From contig JAJOHG010000014.1 of assembly GCA_021029095.1 (NCBI GenBank), positions 372,001 through 436,000 on the forward strand: a DNA stretch of 64,000 nt, in the 5' to 3' direction. Positions within the stretch are counted from its first letter, which is position 1, and the number at the start of each line of letters is the position of its first letter. The stretch is from Phellopilus nigrolimitatus (taxonomy: Eukaryota; Basidiomycota; Agaricomycetes; Hymenochaetales; Hymenochaetaceae). Positions 1 through 10,825 of this stretch are shown piece after piece. Under the pieces are notes generated by a model. The model saw only the letters and a program-made list of their open reading frames with translations. It was not told the DNA's origin and did no database searches. The position numbers were made by a program, and so were the translations under genes.

Positions 1-22
1 GCTTAATGGACATTCAAAACGC

Positions 23-335
23 ATGAAGTCGCTCCCAGTGCGCGTTGTCGTATTCCGCGGTGGTGTCTCCGATGGCCAGTTCGACCGGGTGTTCATTAAC
101 GTTCATTCACGAGTTCCCGGGAATCAAAGCTGCTCTCCGCTCTTTCAAGAAGCTGCCGATTGCCGTCTGCGTATGGTGACGCTTCCCGCTTCTGCGTCTG
201 TACCCGGCGAAGCCTGAGCAGCGGGACAAGAACTCAAACACGAAGGCCGGGACGTTCGTCGACTGGGGTCACTACGGTGCATAACTTTGATTTCCTTCTG
301 CAGACGCACGCGGCGCGCGTGGCTGCATCTGCATG
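23..335 (+). pseudogene. Argonaute PIWI-domain fragment (degenerate)
   Basis: Three frames carry consecutive pieces of a PIWI domain. Frame 2 has VVVFRGGVSDGQFDRV, frame 3 (from 111) has EFPGIKAAL and, after a stop, KNSNTKAGTFVDW, and frame 1 (from 280) has HNFDFLLQTH. This order matches the Argonaute C-terminal half: the R-x-GVSEGQF strand, the GN-x-KAGTVVD segment and the FDFYLQSH segment. Frameshifts and an in-frame stop show that it is not functional. The 5' part of any gene would lie outside the window, but the visible part is already broken. Similarity is judged from recalled family motifs. Confidence 0.72.
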
Positions 336-1085
336 AGATACTTCAGCCTCCTCCGGTCCTCCGGACGACAAAATGGACGAAGATCAGACCGTGCGCAGGG
401 CGAAGGAGTTGTGGGGCACGGGTGAGCAGTCGTGGTGGAGGTCATTGTCGTCGGTGCTTGAAACCCGGAAGAGAGGAAGCACGGAGCGGGAGTGGCAAGG
501 ACTCAGACTTGGGAAGGCTTAGACTTGGGGGGCGTGGATGATACGGGGAGAAGGCTGTGGGCGAAGGGTGAGTTCTCCATATATAATATGGCAACAACCT
601 TGGGTCAGCTTGGGTCAGCTGCGTTTGGCACAGTTACAATCAATAATATAGGACGAAGACCCCGTGCATTCCGTCTTCAATACTTATGCATTACATGGAC
701 CCCTCAGACTTTCATGGCCTCCGACGTTGACGTCGCCCCCCGCCCTACTCCCGCCCATAGTACCAATGGCCTCCGTACACGGTCCCGTGTCCCCAGACCT
801 CACTCGCCCTTCCGCATAGTACACCGCGCCGACTGCGCCCTACAGCACAAGCCATCGGTGAGCATCCAACAGGGGGGAAAGTGTATAGTGTGATCAGATT
901 AATAAAGTAAAATAACGCTAGTATTCGACGGCCGGCGCAAGCAGTACAAGCGCTGGACCAGGACCGGGTGCGGGTGCGGGTGCGGCCCCAGCTTCGGGTA
1001 CCTGCGTCCTAAATCTCAAGGTTCTACTCCCCAGTTACGATGTGCCAGACCATGACAAGGACACGAGACAACCTGGGAATGGCTG
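336..1085. other. No supportable gene
   Basis: Short open frames without recognisable domains. A perfect 10-bp tandem duplication (tgggtcagct twice) sits at 601-620. Nothing else is supported. Confidence 0.5.
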
Positions 1086-1089
1086 TCGG

Positions 1090-1615
1090 TGCCCGCAACG
1101 ATACGCAACGTCAAGCCGTGTTACTCGTGTTCTTCGAAATCGAGAGGCTAATTATACGACCCTTTAGTGCAATATATTGCCACCGTGCTTTTGTCTGGGA
1201 AGTGCGAATTGTGTGCTAAGGCTCAGGTGGCTTGCTTGCCTCACGAGGGAGGAAGCCTAGGGAGAAAGTTACCCGAGCGAGACTGTACAAAAATCTCATC
1301 TGCTTGTAAGTGCGTCCAACGTCTTACAGGTGAGTATAAAGCATATCATCGGACCCAACCATATTTATCGCTCATGATATGAATTATTTTACAGCCGCCC
1401 TTTCGTTTCGGCAACGAAGTATCTGATACTACCCAGCTACAAATTACTTGCGCGACCGGAGCTCCTGCAATCAATGTCGTCGCCGAGACCTCAAGCGATG
1501 ATGCTGTAGCAGACGCGCCTGCTAGCCAAGTCGACGGCTTCGATGGCCTAATCATTGCTGATATATCATTCGGCTTACTCAGAACCGCTGCATCTGGAAG
1601 GTAGCAGTAGCCCAC
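1090..1615 (+). pseudogene. Small Zn2Cys6 gene, decayed copy A
   Basis: Aligns by eye along its length with the intact gene at 42437-43092. Exon 1 keeps only VKPCYSC (the first Cys pair). Exon 2 begins after a splice acceptor with CNIL, but a 1-nt insertion near 1195 shifts the frame, and the second Cys group (GKCELCAKAQVACLPH) reads in another frame. A further indel follows near the basic tail. The intron after exon 2 (1331-1394) is preserved, and exon 3 (1395-1615) still reads ATGAPAINVVAETSSDDA. The EDW ending of intact copies is replaced by an unrelated tail. This is an old inactivated copy. Confidence 0.72.
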
Positions 1616-1971
1616 AGCCTAAGTATTTGTGAGGTAGGATTCGGAACGAAGCGGCATTGGTACTTCACACATACCAATGCGGCTTCGATAAATAAATGAC
1701 TCGGACAGTGGTATGTATATATGCATGTATATGATATCAGACTTCGGACTTTACGTAGGCGTAGGGACCTGAAAATGCCTAAACCTATAAAACTTGAGCG
1801 TTTCTGACCGTAACCGGGTAGAAATATGCACTTTTCTGGTTTCTTTCCTTTGCATCGACGCCCCCGGGCCGTGATGGTGGCGGCGTGACGACCAGGTATC
1901 CGTACCAACCATGGCAGACGGTCCGTGCGGCGTGCGCAAAGGCAACCGCACGCAAAGTCATGGCGGGGTAC

Positions 1972-1979
1972 TATATAAA
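1972..1979 (+). promoter_or_regulatory. TATA box (TATATAAA)
   Basis: Perfect TATATAAA about 130 nt upstream of the ATG at 2112, with a probable 5'-UTR intron between them. Confidence 0.5.
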
Positions 1980-2111
1980 CCCACTCACTGGCAGGGTTTC
2001 CAGCCATCAACACAAAAAGAACTCTTACAACAAACTAAGACAGGTGGGTTTCTTATAGATGCAGATGATATGTTTTTTTGGGTGCTGACGGCTTTGGCCG
2101 TGATATCCAGA

Positions 2112-2570
2112 ATGGGTATATTGGAGGAAATGTCTATTAACATGGTCTTCACGAAAGCTAAAGAACCGAGACCGGGTGTACTGCTCGTGACTCACAAGGG
2201 CGGAGAAGTTGAATTCCTCCCGCTGGATGTAAAAGGGGAGAGAAAGATGGTTCTCTATAAAGGCGGTCTCGGAGACCTATGGGGAAAACATACTTTCGAG
2301 CCCCATACCGTCTTCAAGCTCAACGAAAAGGGGCTGGATTCAGAAAAGGTCAAGAACATCAAATCTAGCGTGGAGCTCTCCCCGGAGAGTAGCAAAATCG
2401 AAGAGAAGATCATGGACGTGCTGGAGCAAATCAGGGTCTACCCGTGCGACACTCTGAAGGAGGAAAACCGACTGAAAGTCGCAAACAAAATGGTCAAGCA
2501 TGCGGTTGAAAATAAGGATAAACTTCCAATGTTGATGACGATGGGGCCAAACGGGATCCTGGAAATGTAG
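2112..2570 (+). CDS. Hypothetical protein, 152 aa
   Basis: I do not recognise this protein. The frame is open further upstream (from 1911), but the ATG at 2112 (MGILEEMSINMVF) is preferred. It lies just after a good splice acceptor (atatccag, ending 2110) that pairs with a donor at 2043 (gtgggt), giving a 68-nt 5'-UTR intron downstream of the TATA box at 1972. The protein is charged and lysine-rich, with a predicted beta-rich first half (GVLLVTHKGGEVEFLPL) and a helical second half (SSKIEEKIMDVLEQIRVY). No signal peptide or membrane segment is visible. It stands alone between relic sequences, so it may be lineage-specific. Confidence 0.6.
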   Translation: MGILEEMSINMVFTKAKEPRPGVLLVTHKGGEVEFLPLDVKGERKMVLYKGGLGDLWGKHTFEPHTVFKLNEKGLDSEKVKNIKSSVELSPESSKIEEKIMDVLEQIRVYPCDTLKEENRLKVANKMVKHAVENKDKLPMLMTMGPNGILEM

Positions 2571-2990
2571 TACATCCGGGAATAGGACTGTGTACACCTC
2601 GACCGTGCCCGAGAATAGATAGACGATAGGAACATCAATGAATGTCACGGATTAAAATATAAAAAATGGTAGAAGTGGAATGGTGTGTGCAGATGCAAAG
2701 TGTTCTGCTCGTATGTAAGAAATTATATACGCGATGTGCCACAAGTAGCTGTTAATCACACTGTTTTGCTAGCTCTTTGTCAGCTTTGCTTGAACTGTCT
2801 TTAAATCGCGATGTAAAATGTGTTTTTTCTATATCATTTTTGCACCCTTCCGTACCATCTGACTCGGCCGTTCTCAAAATATGTGCCCAGGATTCTGTAC
2901 ATGTGAAGATGCAAAATATTCCTGTATTCTCAGATTAATCATCGCTTTACAATTTCTGGATCTACCAAGCTCTTCGAATTTCTACGGTTT
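2571..2990. other. AT-rich spacer
   Basis: 3' flank of the hypothetical gene. No gene or structured element seen. Confidence 0.5.
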
Positions 2991-3590
2991 GATGAGATGT
3001 GGCTAAAAGCTCATTAGTAACACAGAAAGTCCCACGAATACAAAGTCTACAGCCATAAGGGTCACTCTAAAGTAATCCGCGCTACACTCGACATCGACAT
3101 GCTCGACGTGCTGCCAGTCCTTTTACCGCCGTCGTCGGTCCCCGACGCATCCTCTTCTGAATGGCGGCCGACAAAGCACCTGCAGCCGCCGCAGCCCCCG
3201 CCAGCAGATGACCACAGACAGGACATCGCGATGGCTGCCGCTTGGCAGCTGCTCGACGGCAAAGCGCTCAAGAAGACGCGCCCGCGGCGGACGGTCGACT
3301 ACGGCGGGAGCATGGGGCTGTGGATGCTGAACCGCAAGGTGCGCCCGAGCGGGTACGTGCCGTACATCTGGCCGAGCGCGTCGTCCATCGTCGGCGGGCG
3401 ACGCGGCGACGTCGCTGACGACCAAGTTCGTACACACGTCGACGAATAAGATCCGCTGCCCCTTGAATGCGTCGTGCGGACTCCCAAGGGTTGCCGCGTG
3501 CTTACCGGCTCGATGATTGGCGAGTTCACGGGCTCACGTTCAACTTCGAGACCATGCTGCAGGCGCACAACACCGCCGCCTCTCCTTCTA
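2991..3590 (+). pseudogene. Truncated duplicate of the pfs2 5' region
   Basis: From about 3012 the sequence copies the region starting at 8728, upstream flank and N-terminal coding sequence included. It keeps [13 protein letters not shown] and YVPYIWPSAS, then a deletion in the [10 protein letters not shown] region shifts the frame and the ORF stops at 3449. Pieces matching STNKIRCP, the STSGEFTLW region and [15 protein letters not shown] continue out of frame until about 3580, where similarity ends. No WD40 propeller is encoded. The intact parent is at 8814-10825. Confidence 0.85.
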
Positions 3591-3867
3591 TTGCTCAGTT
3601 TATTCACACGAGCTCGGTGATGCAGCAGCAATCCGACGTTCGCCTGCTACGAATTTTGTTCGCGGAGCTTACGACTTTCCAGTCTGTCTCCTTGGCTACA
3701 TCGCCGATACTATGTGACTCAGAAAATTGTGCAGATTCCTCACTGGCATTATCCCAATAGTTAATACTGCGCAAGGACCGACATTGTCTTCGCTATCGTG
3801 CGGTTCGCTCATGTGCATTCCACTCTTTGTTTCCGAGACCATAGTGGATTGTTTGAAAACTTCAAGT

Positions 3868-4131
3868 GTGCAGTTCTATGCGCACGCGGCACGTCATGGA
3901 TGATGTACATGATGGACCGCTTCGTCGAGAACCACAGCTCTCGTACGTCCCTCTCCCCTCCCCACATCTATCCCTCCATCTCATCTGATGCCCTACTACC
4001 CAGAAACCAGATTGAGAACCGCACGATCTGCGCACTGGGATATGCGGCGGCGTGGCTCATACGCCACTTCCGGCCGGAGGTCGAGGCGCGCATCGCCGCG
4101 TTCCGCGCGCGGCAACGTGTACGCAAACCGC
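3868..4131 (+). pseudogene. Complex I 51 kDa subunit (NDUFV1/NUO51) C-terminal fragment
   Basis: The translation GTSWMMYMMDRFVENH is followed by a good intron (donor gtacgtccc near 3940, acceptor ending about 4003), then QIENRTICALGYAAAW and [16 protein letters not shown]. These match the C-terminal end of the FMN/NADH-binding subunit of NADH:ubiquinone oxidoreductase, where [22 protein letters not shown] is near-invariant. Here Asp is changed to Tyr and PVQG is deleted. Everything upstream in the gene is missing, so this is a captured 3' fragment. Confidence 0.78.
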
Positions 4132-5660
4132 GAGGCGCATCTTATAAACGAAATTTTTTATATGAAAGGGAGAAGACCTCGGAGCCAACCCGGAAAACTT
4201 GAAAGGTCCTCGAGGACGGTGTAGCAGTGCAAACCTAATACATCCGGCCCGGTCATCTATCGGTCGTTCCCTTCCTACATTGGACGTGTCGTATGCCCGC
4301 TCCAAAGTCGTGTCGGTCGTGTCGTTCCTGGAGACGATCGCACCAAAGTTCAACATCATTCATCGCTTCGATAAGATAATTAGCGAGGAAGAGTGAATCC
4401 AATTTCATCGACTAGGGTACCTGAAATGGCGATTTGTTTCTTCCTTGAACCCAAGCCACATCGCCGACACCGTGCGCGCCTTTCTTGCCCGAGCCTGAGA
4501 CTGAGCCTGAGCCCGACCCCAAAGCGCTCGAGGGGCCCGACCTGGACGTGGAGCGCGAGCGCGGGGAGAACGTGTGCTCGGGCGAGACGTCGATGTGGGC
4601 AGAGCGGAGGCGGGCGGGGATGGGGGATGGAGTGCGAGCTCGGCGACGTAGTAGCGGCAGTGCGGTGTACGCTCTAAGGACTCCTGTTAATAAGTCATTG
4701 AAGTTGATGGTGTTCTGACGCGAAGATCGCGGTGGCGGCGAGGTAGCAGAGGCCATGCTGTTGTCATAATTCCGCCTCTGCTGCTGCTTTCCCCGGCGGG
4801 GTGTTTTCTGGAGACTGACGCTCGCGGCGTGGGGAGGTAGAGGCGCTGCTCATTCCGTTACCGCTGGCGGCCGTCGTGGCCGTCGTCGTGGCCGTCGTCG
4901 TCAGCATCGTCTTCGCACGATGGAGAAGAGTAGGCGTGCACGATGGCTGTGAGTCCTCGTCACAACATGTATCGATGCTGAATCTAAGATCTTCCTCCCT
5001 CCAAAACAAGGATACGGGTTGGCACCTTAAGAATGCCGTAGCTCGTGAAGCGAAGGAATGATTCCAATATATCTGCTAGTCATCAGCAAAACCTGATTTT
5101 ACTTAGGATGTCTTATTATTTGACTCGAACAAAGATGGTCAAACTGCGGAAGTGCACAAATGCATGTCGATTTAGCGAGTATTCAGCCTGCTTACCTCCG
5201 CTAAGTGCCCGTATCTCACTTTCGTCTCTTTAGACTGAAGTCGCGTGAGCACTCTAGTGCACCTAAGCTGAAAATAGTTCTGCAGATGTATCTGAATCGA
5301 AGCGCGCCAATTGTTCCCTGCGTGATGTGCGATGCTCGTGGGAATGAGATTATGGATCTCCGTGGGACGCACAACGCTGCCAGCGATTGCAGCAGCGGTA
5401 GGGGAGGTACCGCTGTCCCGGATGGAATCGGATGAATTTAATCTGAACACGCTCCGGGGAACGTCAAGGGATTGCGTTATGTGAATAGACTTTTACCTTC
5501 GTATCTTGCGATGGATCAACCACTACCTTATGCGTCATTTAGACATGTTGTTGAATTCCAGGGCTTTGGCCTCTGTGCCTGCAAACAATCCTCGCCGATG
5601 AAAGGACCTAAAGCACATAATTCGCGGCAGCACATGCTCCCACCACGCATGTACGACCAG
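4132..5660. other. Relic-rich spacer with a segment shared with 40 kb
   Basis: No complete gene. 4478-4620 (PEPETEPEPDPKALEG, then a GENVCSGETS region) is clearly related at nucleotide level to 40062-40190, directly upstream of the AAA-ATPase pseudogene. A short open stretch at 4290-4396 (SFLETIAPKFNIIHRF) has a protein-like composition, but I cannot assign it. Confidence 0.4.
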
Positions 5661-5672
5661 GTTCTATGGCAG

Positions 5673-5679
5673 TATAAAT
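5673..5679 (+). promoter_or_regulatory. TATA box (TATAAAT)
   Basis: TATAAAT 60 nt upstream of the ATG at 5739, followed by a pyrimidine-rich leader. Confidence 0.6.
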
Positions 5680-5738
5680 GCCTGCTCGCTCGCTACACTC
5701 ATCCTTTGCTCTCATCCTCAACACCCTCCAGTCTCTAT

Positions 5739-7316
5739 ATGTCTCAGCAGCACTGGAACCCTCACCAGTGTCCCCCTGTTTTCATATCCTCTGCAGCATT
5801 CAATTCTCAACAGCCAGATCTCACAATGTCATACAACGCTCCTCTTGACCGAGAGAACTTTTTTGTACGCAAATCTCATATTTTCTATCTCGTCAATGTC
5901 TGGCTCATTCGCCTCGTGTAGGATCCCGCCAGAGATCTATACAACACTAGCCGCGACCTCGACGCAACGGCACTTCAATATCGCGCTCCACAAGGATTCC
6001 CCCCCTATGGCGGAGGACTACGGACGAGTGGAGATGGTCGCGGCCTTCAAGGACCTCGCCACCATCCGCTGATTGTGCCCGTTATTCGCCACCCCAAAAC
6101 TCACACGTTTAGATCTGTAGGCGCTTCTTTATTTTTGTGTCTTTGACCGTTCCGAAAGATCCGTCTCTGTGCAGGATGTGACCATCAGCCGCTCAGGACC
6201 TTCCATGCCTAGCGGCGCCGCCCAACCGCCTTATCTACCATTTGGCCCTCCACACTACACCGAGCCCAACTTCATCTTGCCCCCAAGACCTCGCGGGCCT
6301 ACCTCAACCATTCTCGATGGTTGGAACAACGAGCTCCCCCGCTCGCAAGCGCCTGGTAGCGGCCGCCCACGACACGAGAATTTCGATCTGGCAGGTTCTG
6401 CCGTGACGCCCTTTCCTCGACAGGCGAACTGGTCTGTACCATGCGATATTCCACATAGCCAGGAAAATTATCTTGTGTGTGCAATTATCGTTTTTCGTTA
6501 CATGATTTTTGACTCATTCATCGAGCGCAGGATCTTCCTAGTTTGATCTACCCAACTATCAGGCACGAGCTCGACACAACGGCTTTTGAGAATCATCTGC
6601 CGCTCCTCTCATCGCCTCATTACGGGACACCATTTTATCAACCTATGGGAGCGATGCCACCGAACGGTGGCAGAGAACGTACTGTCTATCCTCGAATGGA
6701 CACAAGCGCCCAATTTCAGGCTCCCGGTCCTCGTGCTTATCCTTTTGGGACATCAGCTCATGACCTCCCGACAACACAGACTTCTGATCTGGTGAGGTTC
6801 CATTTTCGTCCGTTGAACAACCTGCTTCTCATCTACATATGCACAGCTCTTTGCTATCAATCAGCTTCGTCCGAGTTTTGCATCGCCTTCGCATCCGGCC
6901 AGCATACCCAACCACCCGCGCTCCTCAGACGACTCTTCGCTCGACTTTGAGATCAGTCCACCACCACGACCCTATGAACCTGACTCCGCCACCTTTGGTA
7001 TGAGAGAGAGCGTCTCGCGCTGGACTTCACATGCGAGTGGGCGCCCACAGCACGAGAACTTTGGTATTTTCTCTAATGCCATTGAGTCCCCAAGCCCTAT
7101 CAAGCAGCAGCCTCAGAAGTCGCAAAATGCCACAAATCGCAATCCGTGCAATCTCTGCAAACGCTGGCATGTGAGGGTAAGCAGCTTCTATTTGACGCAA
7201 GAAATCACAAAGCTTGATAACGCGTTATGCAGTGCGTTGTTGTCGCTGACGAACTCGATCCCCTCTGCGAGCAATGTAGGAAGAAGGGAGTCAAGTGCGA
7301 GTTCGCGAAGAAGTAG
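5739..7316 (+). CDS. 431-aa protein with C-terminal Zn2Cys6 motif
   Basis: Six exons: 5739-5864, 5922-6116, 6175-6474, 6531-6791, 6847-7176 and 7233-7316. All five introns are GT-AG, 52-58 nt and phase 0, and exons 2-4 each begin with an Asp codon. The first 390 residues are Pro/Ser/Tyr/Gly-rich and probably disordered, with an internal repeat (GRPRHENF in exon 3, GRPQHENF in exon 5). The last 40 residues hold C-x2-C-x6-C-x11-C-x2-C-x6-C (PCNLCKRWHVR, then C, then CEQCRKKGVKC) and the protein ends EFAKK. The spacing fits a fungal Zn2Cys6 DNA-binding cluster, which normally sits at the N-terminus. There is no Fungal_trans domain. The last intron lies exactly before Cys3, as in the small Zn2Cys6 genes elsewhere in the window. 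A role as a transcriptional regulator is inferred from the motif alone. Confidence 0.8.
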
Positions 7317-8149
7317 GGAGATGGAAGCTCTTTTTCGAATGACTATAGCATCTTCGTGATTCTGACATCCGGCTCTCATCCACGTCTACTTTTTCCCAGC
7401 ATAAATCTTCGGTGTCTCGTCGCTGTATCTTGTTCCCATGTCGGTCGTCTAGTACAACCTATCCTCTTTTCTAGTCATCTGCAGAGGAAATAATGCCTGC
7501 GGCATATTTGTAAAACAATCAAGCCCATTATTTTGCACCAATCGGCGCACACGATAAAATTTCATTGAATTTCTACGGTTCGCTTCGGGAGCAAGTATCT
7601 GTATTTAAGTCTAGTAAACTAATATTGGTTTTTCTTGCAGCTACGTCCGGGGCTCCTGCACCAAGTTCGCGCCCATGTTATCCACCAGCGCGAGCGCGGG
7701 GTCCGCCTCGCCGACCATGCGCCCGCCGGACAGCACGGGTCCCTACCTCTCTTTTCTTCTTCTCAAGATGGGCTGCGAGTTTTTTTCACTCCTCTCAAAG
7801 AATTCTCGGAGGCGCCAAAGTACTCGTTCCCCGAGTTTCAGTTCCAGTCCCTCGAGCCCATCGCGTGCGTTCCAAATCTTTCTGAATTCGACTTCCGCCT
7901 TTCCTCAATCGACCATTTAAGACTATCTGAATACCGCCGGACAAGTATCTCTCCGTTATTATGCTTGTTCTGAACTAGGATTCCTAGCTACCTTCCTGCT
8001 ACCCTCTGCGATCTCCGACAGCGCGAGAGCTTCAATCTGTGAGTTTCATCCGTTGCGGTTGTGTCCCCCGGGCCTATCGAGTGGCAGCATCGGAGGTCGG
8101 AGGTTGCAGCTAGCCAAAAATTGTAACTTGTCCATAGTGCGAGAGTTGT
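7317..8149. other. No confident gene
   Basis: 3' flank of the preceding gene. 7635-7930 contains coding-like but unassignable sequence (for example APKYSFPEFQFQSLEP) beside a possible intron; it may be a gene relic. Confidence 0.35.
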
Positions 8150-8465
8150 ACAAGATTTTTCGCTATTTAGAAGTACGTCCGACGACTTGCAGGTGAGCAC
8201 AAAGCAGTCGTTGGACCTAACTTATACTTACCGCGCATGATACAAATTACTTCTACAACCAGATTTCTTCCGACAATAAAATAGCCGAGATTGTCCAACT
8301 GCCGACCATTTCTACAACCGAGGCTCTTACTATCAATGTCGTCGCTGAGAGTCAAGCGATGACATTGCCGCGCCTGCTAGTCAGATCCGCCGCTTCGAGG
8401 GCCTTATCCTTCCTGACGACTCATTCGACCCAGACAACTTCTATGCATCTCAAAATTTGTCCGTA
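8150..8465 (+). pseudogene. Small Zn2Cys6 gene, 3' remnant copy B
   Basis: Starts in the end of exon 2 (the cgtccgacgacttgcag motif before a gtgagcac donor), keeps the second intron, and continues into exon 3 with an Ile-Asn-Val-Val-Ala-Glu stretch and a Ser-Gln-Ile core. Indels break the frame and both Cys groups are missing. The closest relative by eye is the copy at 44850-45635 (same DDKV/DNKI-type start of exon 3). It lies between the two pfs2 copies. Confidence 0.65.
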
Positions 8466-8813
8466 TAGAATCGCACGAGAAGGAGTATCTTAATGTCGCA
8501 ATTATCATGTGTGATTTCCATTACATTTTCTGTACCTTTTGGTGCTAACTGACTCGGCTCTCTTTAATAATGAGACCGGGGCTCTACATTCTCCAGATAA
8601 TAAATGCTGTACAAGTTCTATATCTACTAGGACTTTTCGATTATACGTATACTCGTCGAGCCTAAGCTTTACTACACACGATGAAATGTGGCTAAGTATT
8701 AAGAATTCACTATGAAAATATTTGATCATTAGTAACACAGAAAGTCCCACGAATACAAAGTCTACAGCCGTAAAGGTCACTCTAAAGTAATCCGCGCTAC
8801 ACTCGACATCGAC

Positions 8814-10825
8814 ATGCTCGACGTGCTCCCAGTCCTTTTACCGCCGTCGTCGGTCCCCCGCGCATCCTCTTCTGAATGGCGGCCGACAAAGCACCTGCAG
8901 CCGCCGCAGCCCCCACCGGCAGATGACCACCGACAGGACATCGCGATGGCCGCCGCTCGGCAGCTGCTGGACGGCAAAGCGCTCAAAAAGACGCGCCCGC
9001 GGCGGACGGTCGACTACGGCGGGAGCATGGGGCTATGGGTGCTGAACCGTAAGGCGCGCCCGAGCCCGGGGTACGTGCCATACATCCGGCCAAGCGCGCC
9101 GTCCATCGTCGGCCTGCTCCCGCCGCGGGCGTACGCGGGCAACGCGTCGACGTCGCTGACGACCAAGTTCGTACACACGTCGACAAACAAGATCCGCTGC
9201 CCCGTGAACTGCGTCGCGTGGACGCCCGAGGGCCGCCGCGTGCTCACGGGCTCGACGAGCGGCGAGTTCACGCTCTGGAACGGGCTCACGTTCAACTTCG
9301 AGACCATCCTGCAGGCGCACGACACCGCCGTCCGCACGCTTACCTTCACCCGCTCGGGCGCGTACCTCGTCAGCGCAGACCAGACAGGAATTTTGAAGTA
9401 CTTCCAGCCGAATATGAATAACCTTACAGCGTGGCAAGGCCACCGCGAGGCTGTCCGCGGCATCTCCTTTGCGCCCGACGACAGGCGCTTCGCGACCGCC
9501 TCCGACGACTCCACGGTGCGCATCTGGGATTTTGAGGAGAGTAGAGAAGAAAGGGTGCTCTCAGGTGTGGTGCTTTTCTCGTTTCCTTTTTTCCGTCTTA
9601 ATGATTATTATTGTTGTCGACTGTTTTCAGGACATGGATGGGACGTAAGGTGCGTGCAATGGCACCCGACGAAAGGCCTGCTCGTATCCGGAAGCAAGGA
9701 CAACCTCGTCAAATTCTGGGATCCACGAACGGGGGCATGTCTATCAACATTGTATAGTCTGCTTTATTCTTGTTACTTATCCTCATCGGCTGATCCTCCC
9801 GCAGACACCAACACAAAAACACGATTCAAGCAATCGAGTGGTCCCCGAACGGCGACCTGGTAGCCACGGCGTCGCGCGACCAGACAGTCCGGCTCTTCGA
9901 CATCCGCGCCATGAAGGAGTACCGCATCCTGAAAGGCCACAAAAAAGAAATCTGCTGTGAGCCTTGATCTATTCTAGGCGCTACATTTTGCTGAGTCGAC
10001 ATTGGCCCAGCTCTGGCATGGCATCCCTTTCATCATATACTTGTCTCCGGCGGCTCAGAGGGTTCCCTCCTCTATTGGGACGTCGATGCGCCCGAGGCCG
10101 TTATCGGCTCCTCCTCAGGCCCGAACGCCGTCCCTTCCTCTGCCCCCGGCATCGGCGGCGGGCCCCGCGCGACGCTCGCACAGGCGCACGACAGCAACGT
10201 CTGGGCGCTCGCGTTCCACCCGCTGGGGCACCTCCTCGCAAGCGCGTCGAACGACCACACGACGCGCTTCTGGGCGCGCGAGCGCCCCGGCGACGCGGGC
10301 TCGACGTTCTCCGGCGGCGGCGTGCGCCCGCCGGACCGCGCGGAGGACGCGGACGCGGACGCGCAGGACGAGGACGAGGACGACGCGATGGCGGCCGTGC
10401 CCGGCTTCGCGTACGTCGGCGCGCAGCAGGGCGCCGCCGCGGGCGCGTGGTGGGGCAAGGACGAGGAGCCCGCGCTGTCCGGGTTCGCGGGCGGCGCGGT
10501 GGGGCGCACGGACAGCCCGTTCAGGCCGGGTGGAAACGTGGAGGACGGGATCCCGGGATTCGGCCGTGCGCCGGCGACGGAGAGCGTCGCGCACCGCCAG
10601 AACGCGCCGCTGCCGCCGCAGGAGGATGTGTACGGGGACGGCGGCGTCGGTGGAGGGGAGTGGAGCGGGAACGCGCACGCAGGCGGAGGCGGGCAGGGAC
10701 ACGGGCATGGCTACCGTGATCGTGGGCATGGGCGTGGTGGAGGAGGCGGTGGCGGCGGCGGCGGCGGAGGAGGAGGAGGTAGAGGGAGTCGGTGGGGTCC
10801 GAGACGCGGTGGAAATCGATACTAA
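8814..10825 (+). CDS. pfs2: Polyadenylation factor subunit Pfs2 (WDR33 family)
   Basis: WD40 scaffold of the cleavage and polyadenylation factor (CPF/CPSF), which recognises the mRNA 3'-end signal in the nucleus. Exons are 8814-9564, 9631-9751, 9805-9956 and 10011-10825; the introns are 66, 53 and 54 nt. The family signature before the propeller ([13 protein letters not shown], then YVPYIRPS) is followed by WD40 blades such as [49 protein letters not shown] and [16 protein letters not shown]. The C-terminus is acidic, then Gly/Arg-rich with a long Gly run (about 10735-10790), as in fungal Pfs2 and WDR33. The start at 8814 is the first ATG of a frame also kept in the duplicate at 3099. Very GC-rich coding sequence creates long spurious frames over 10.0-10.9 kb. 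Confidence 0.93.
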
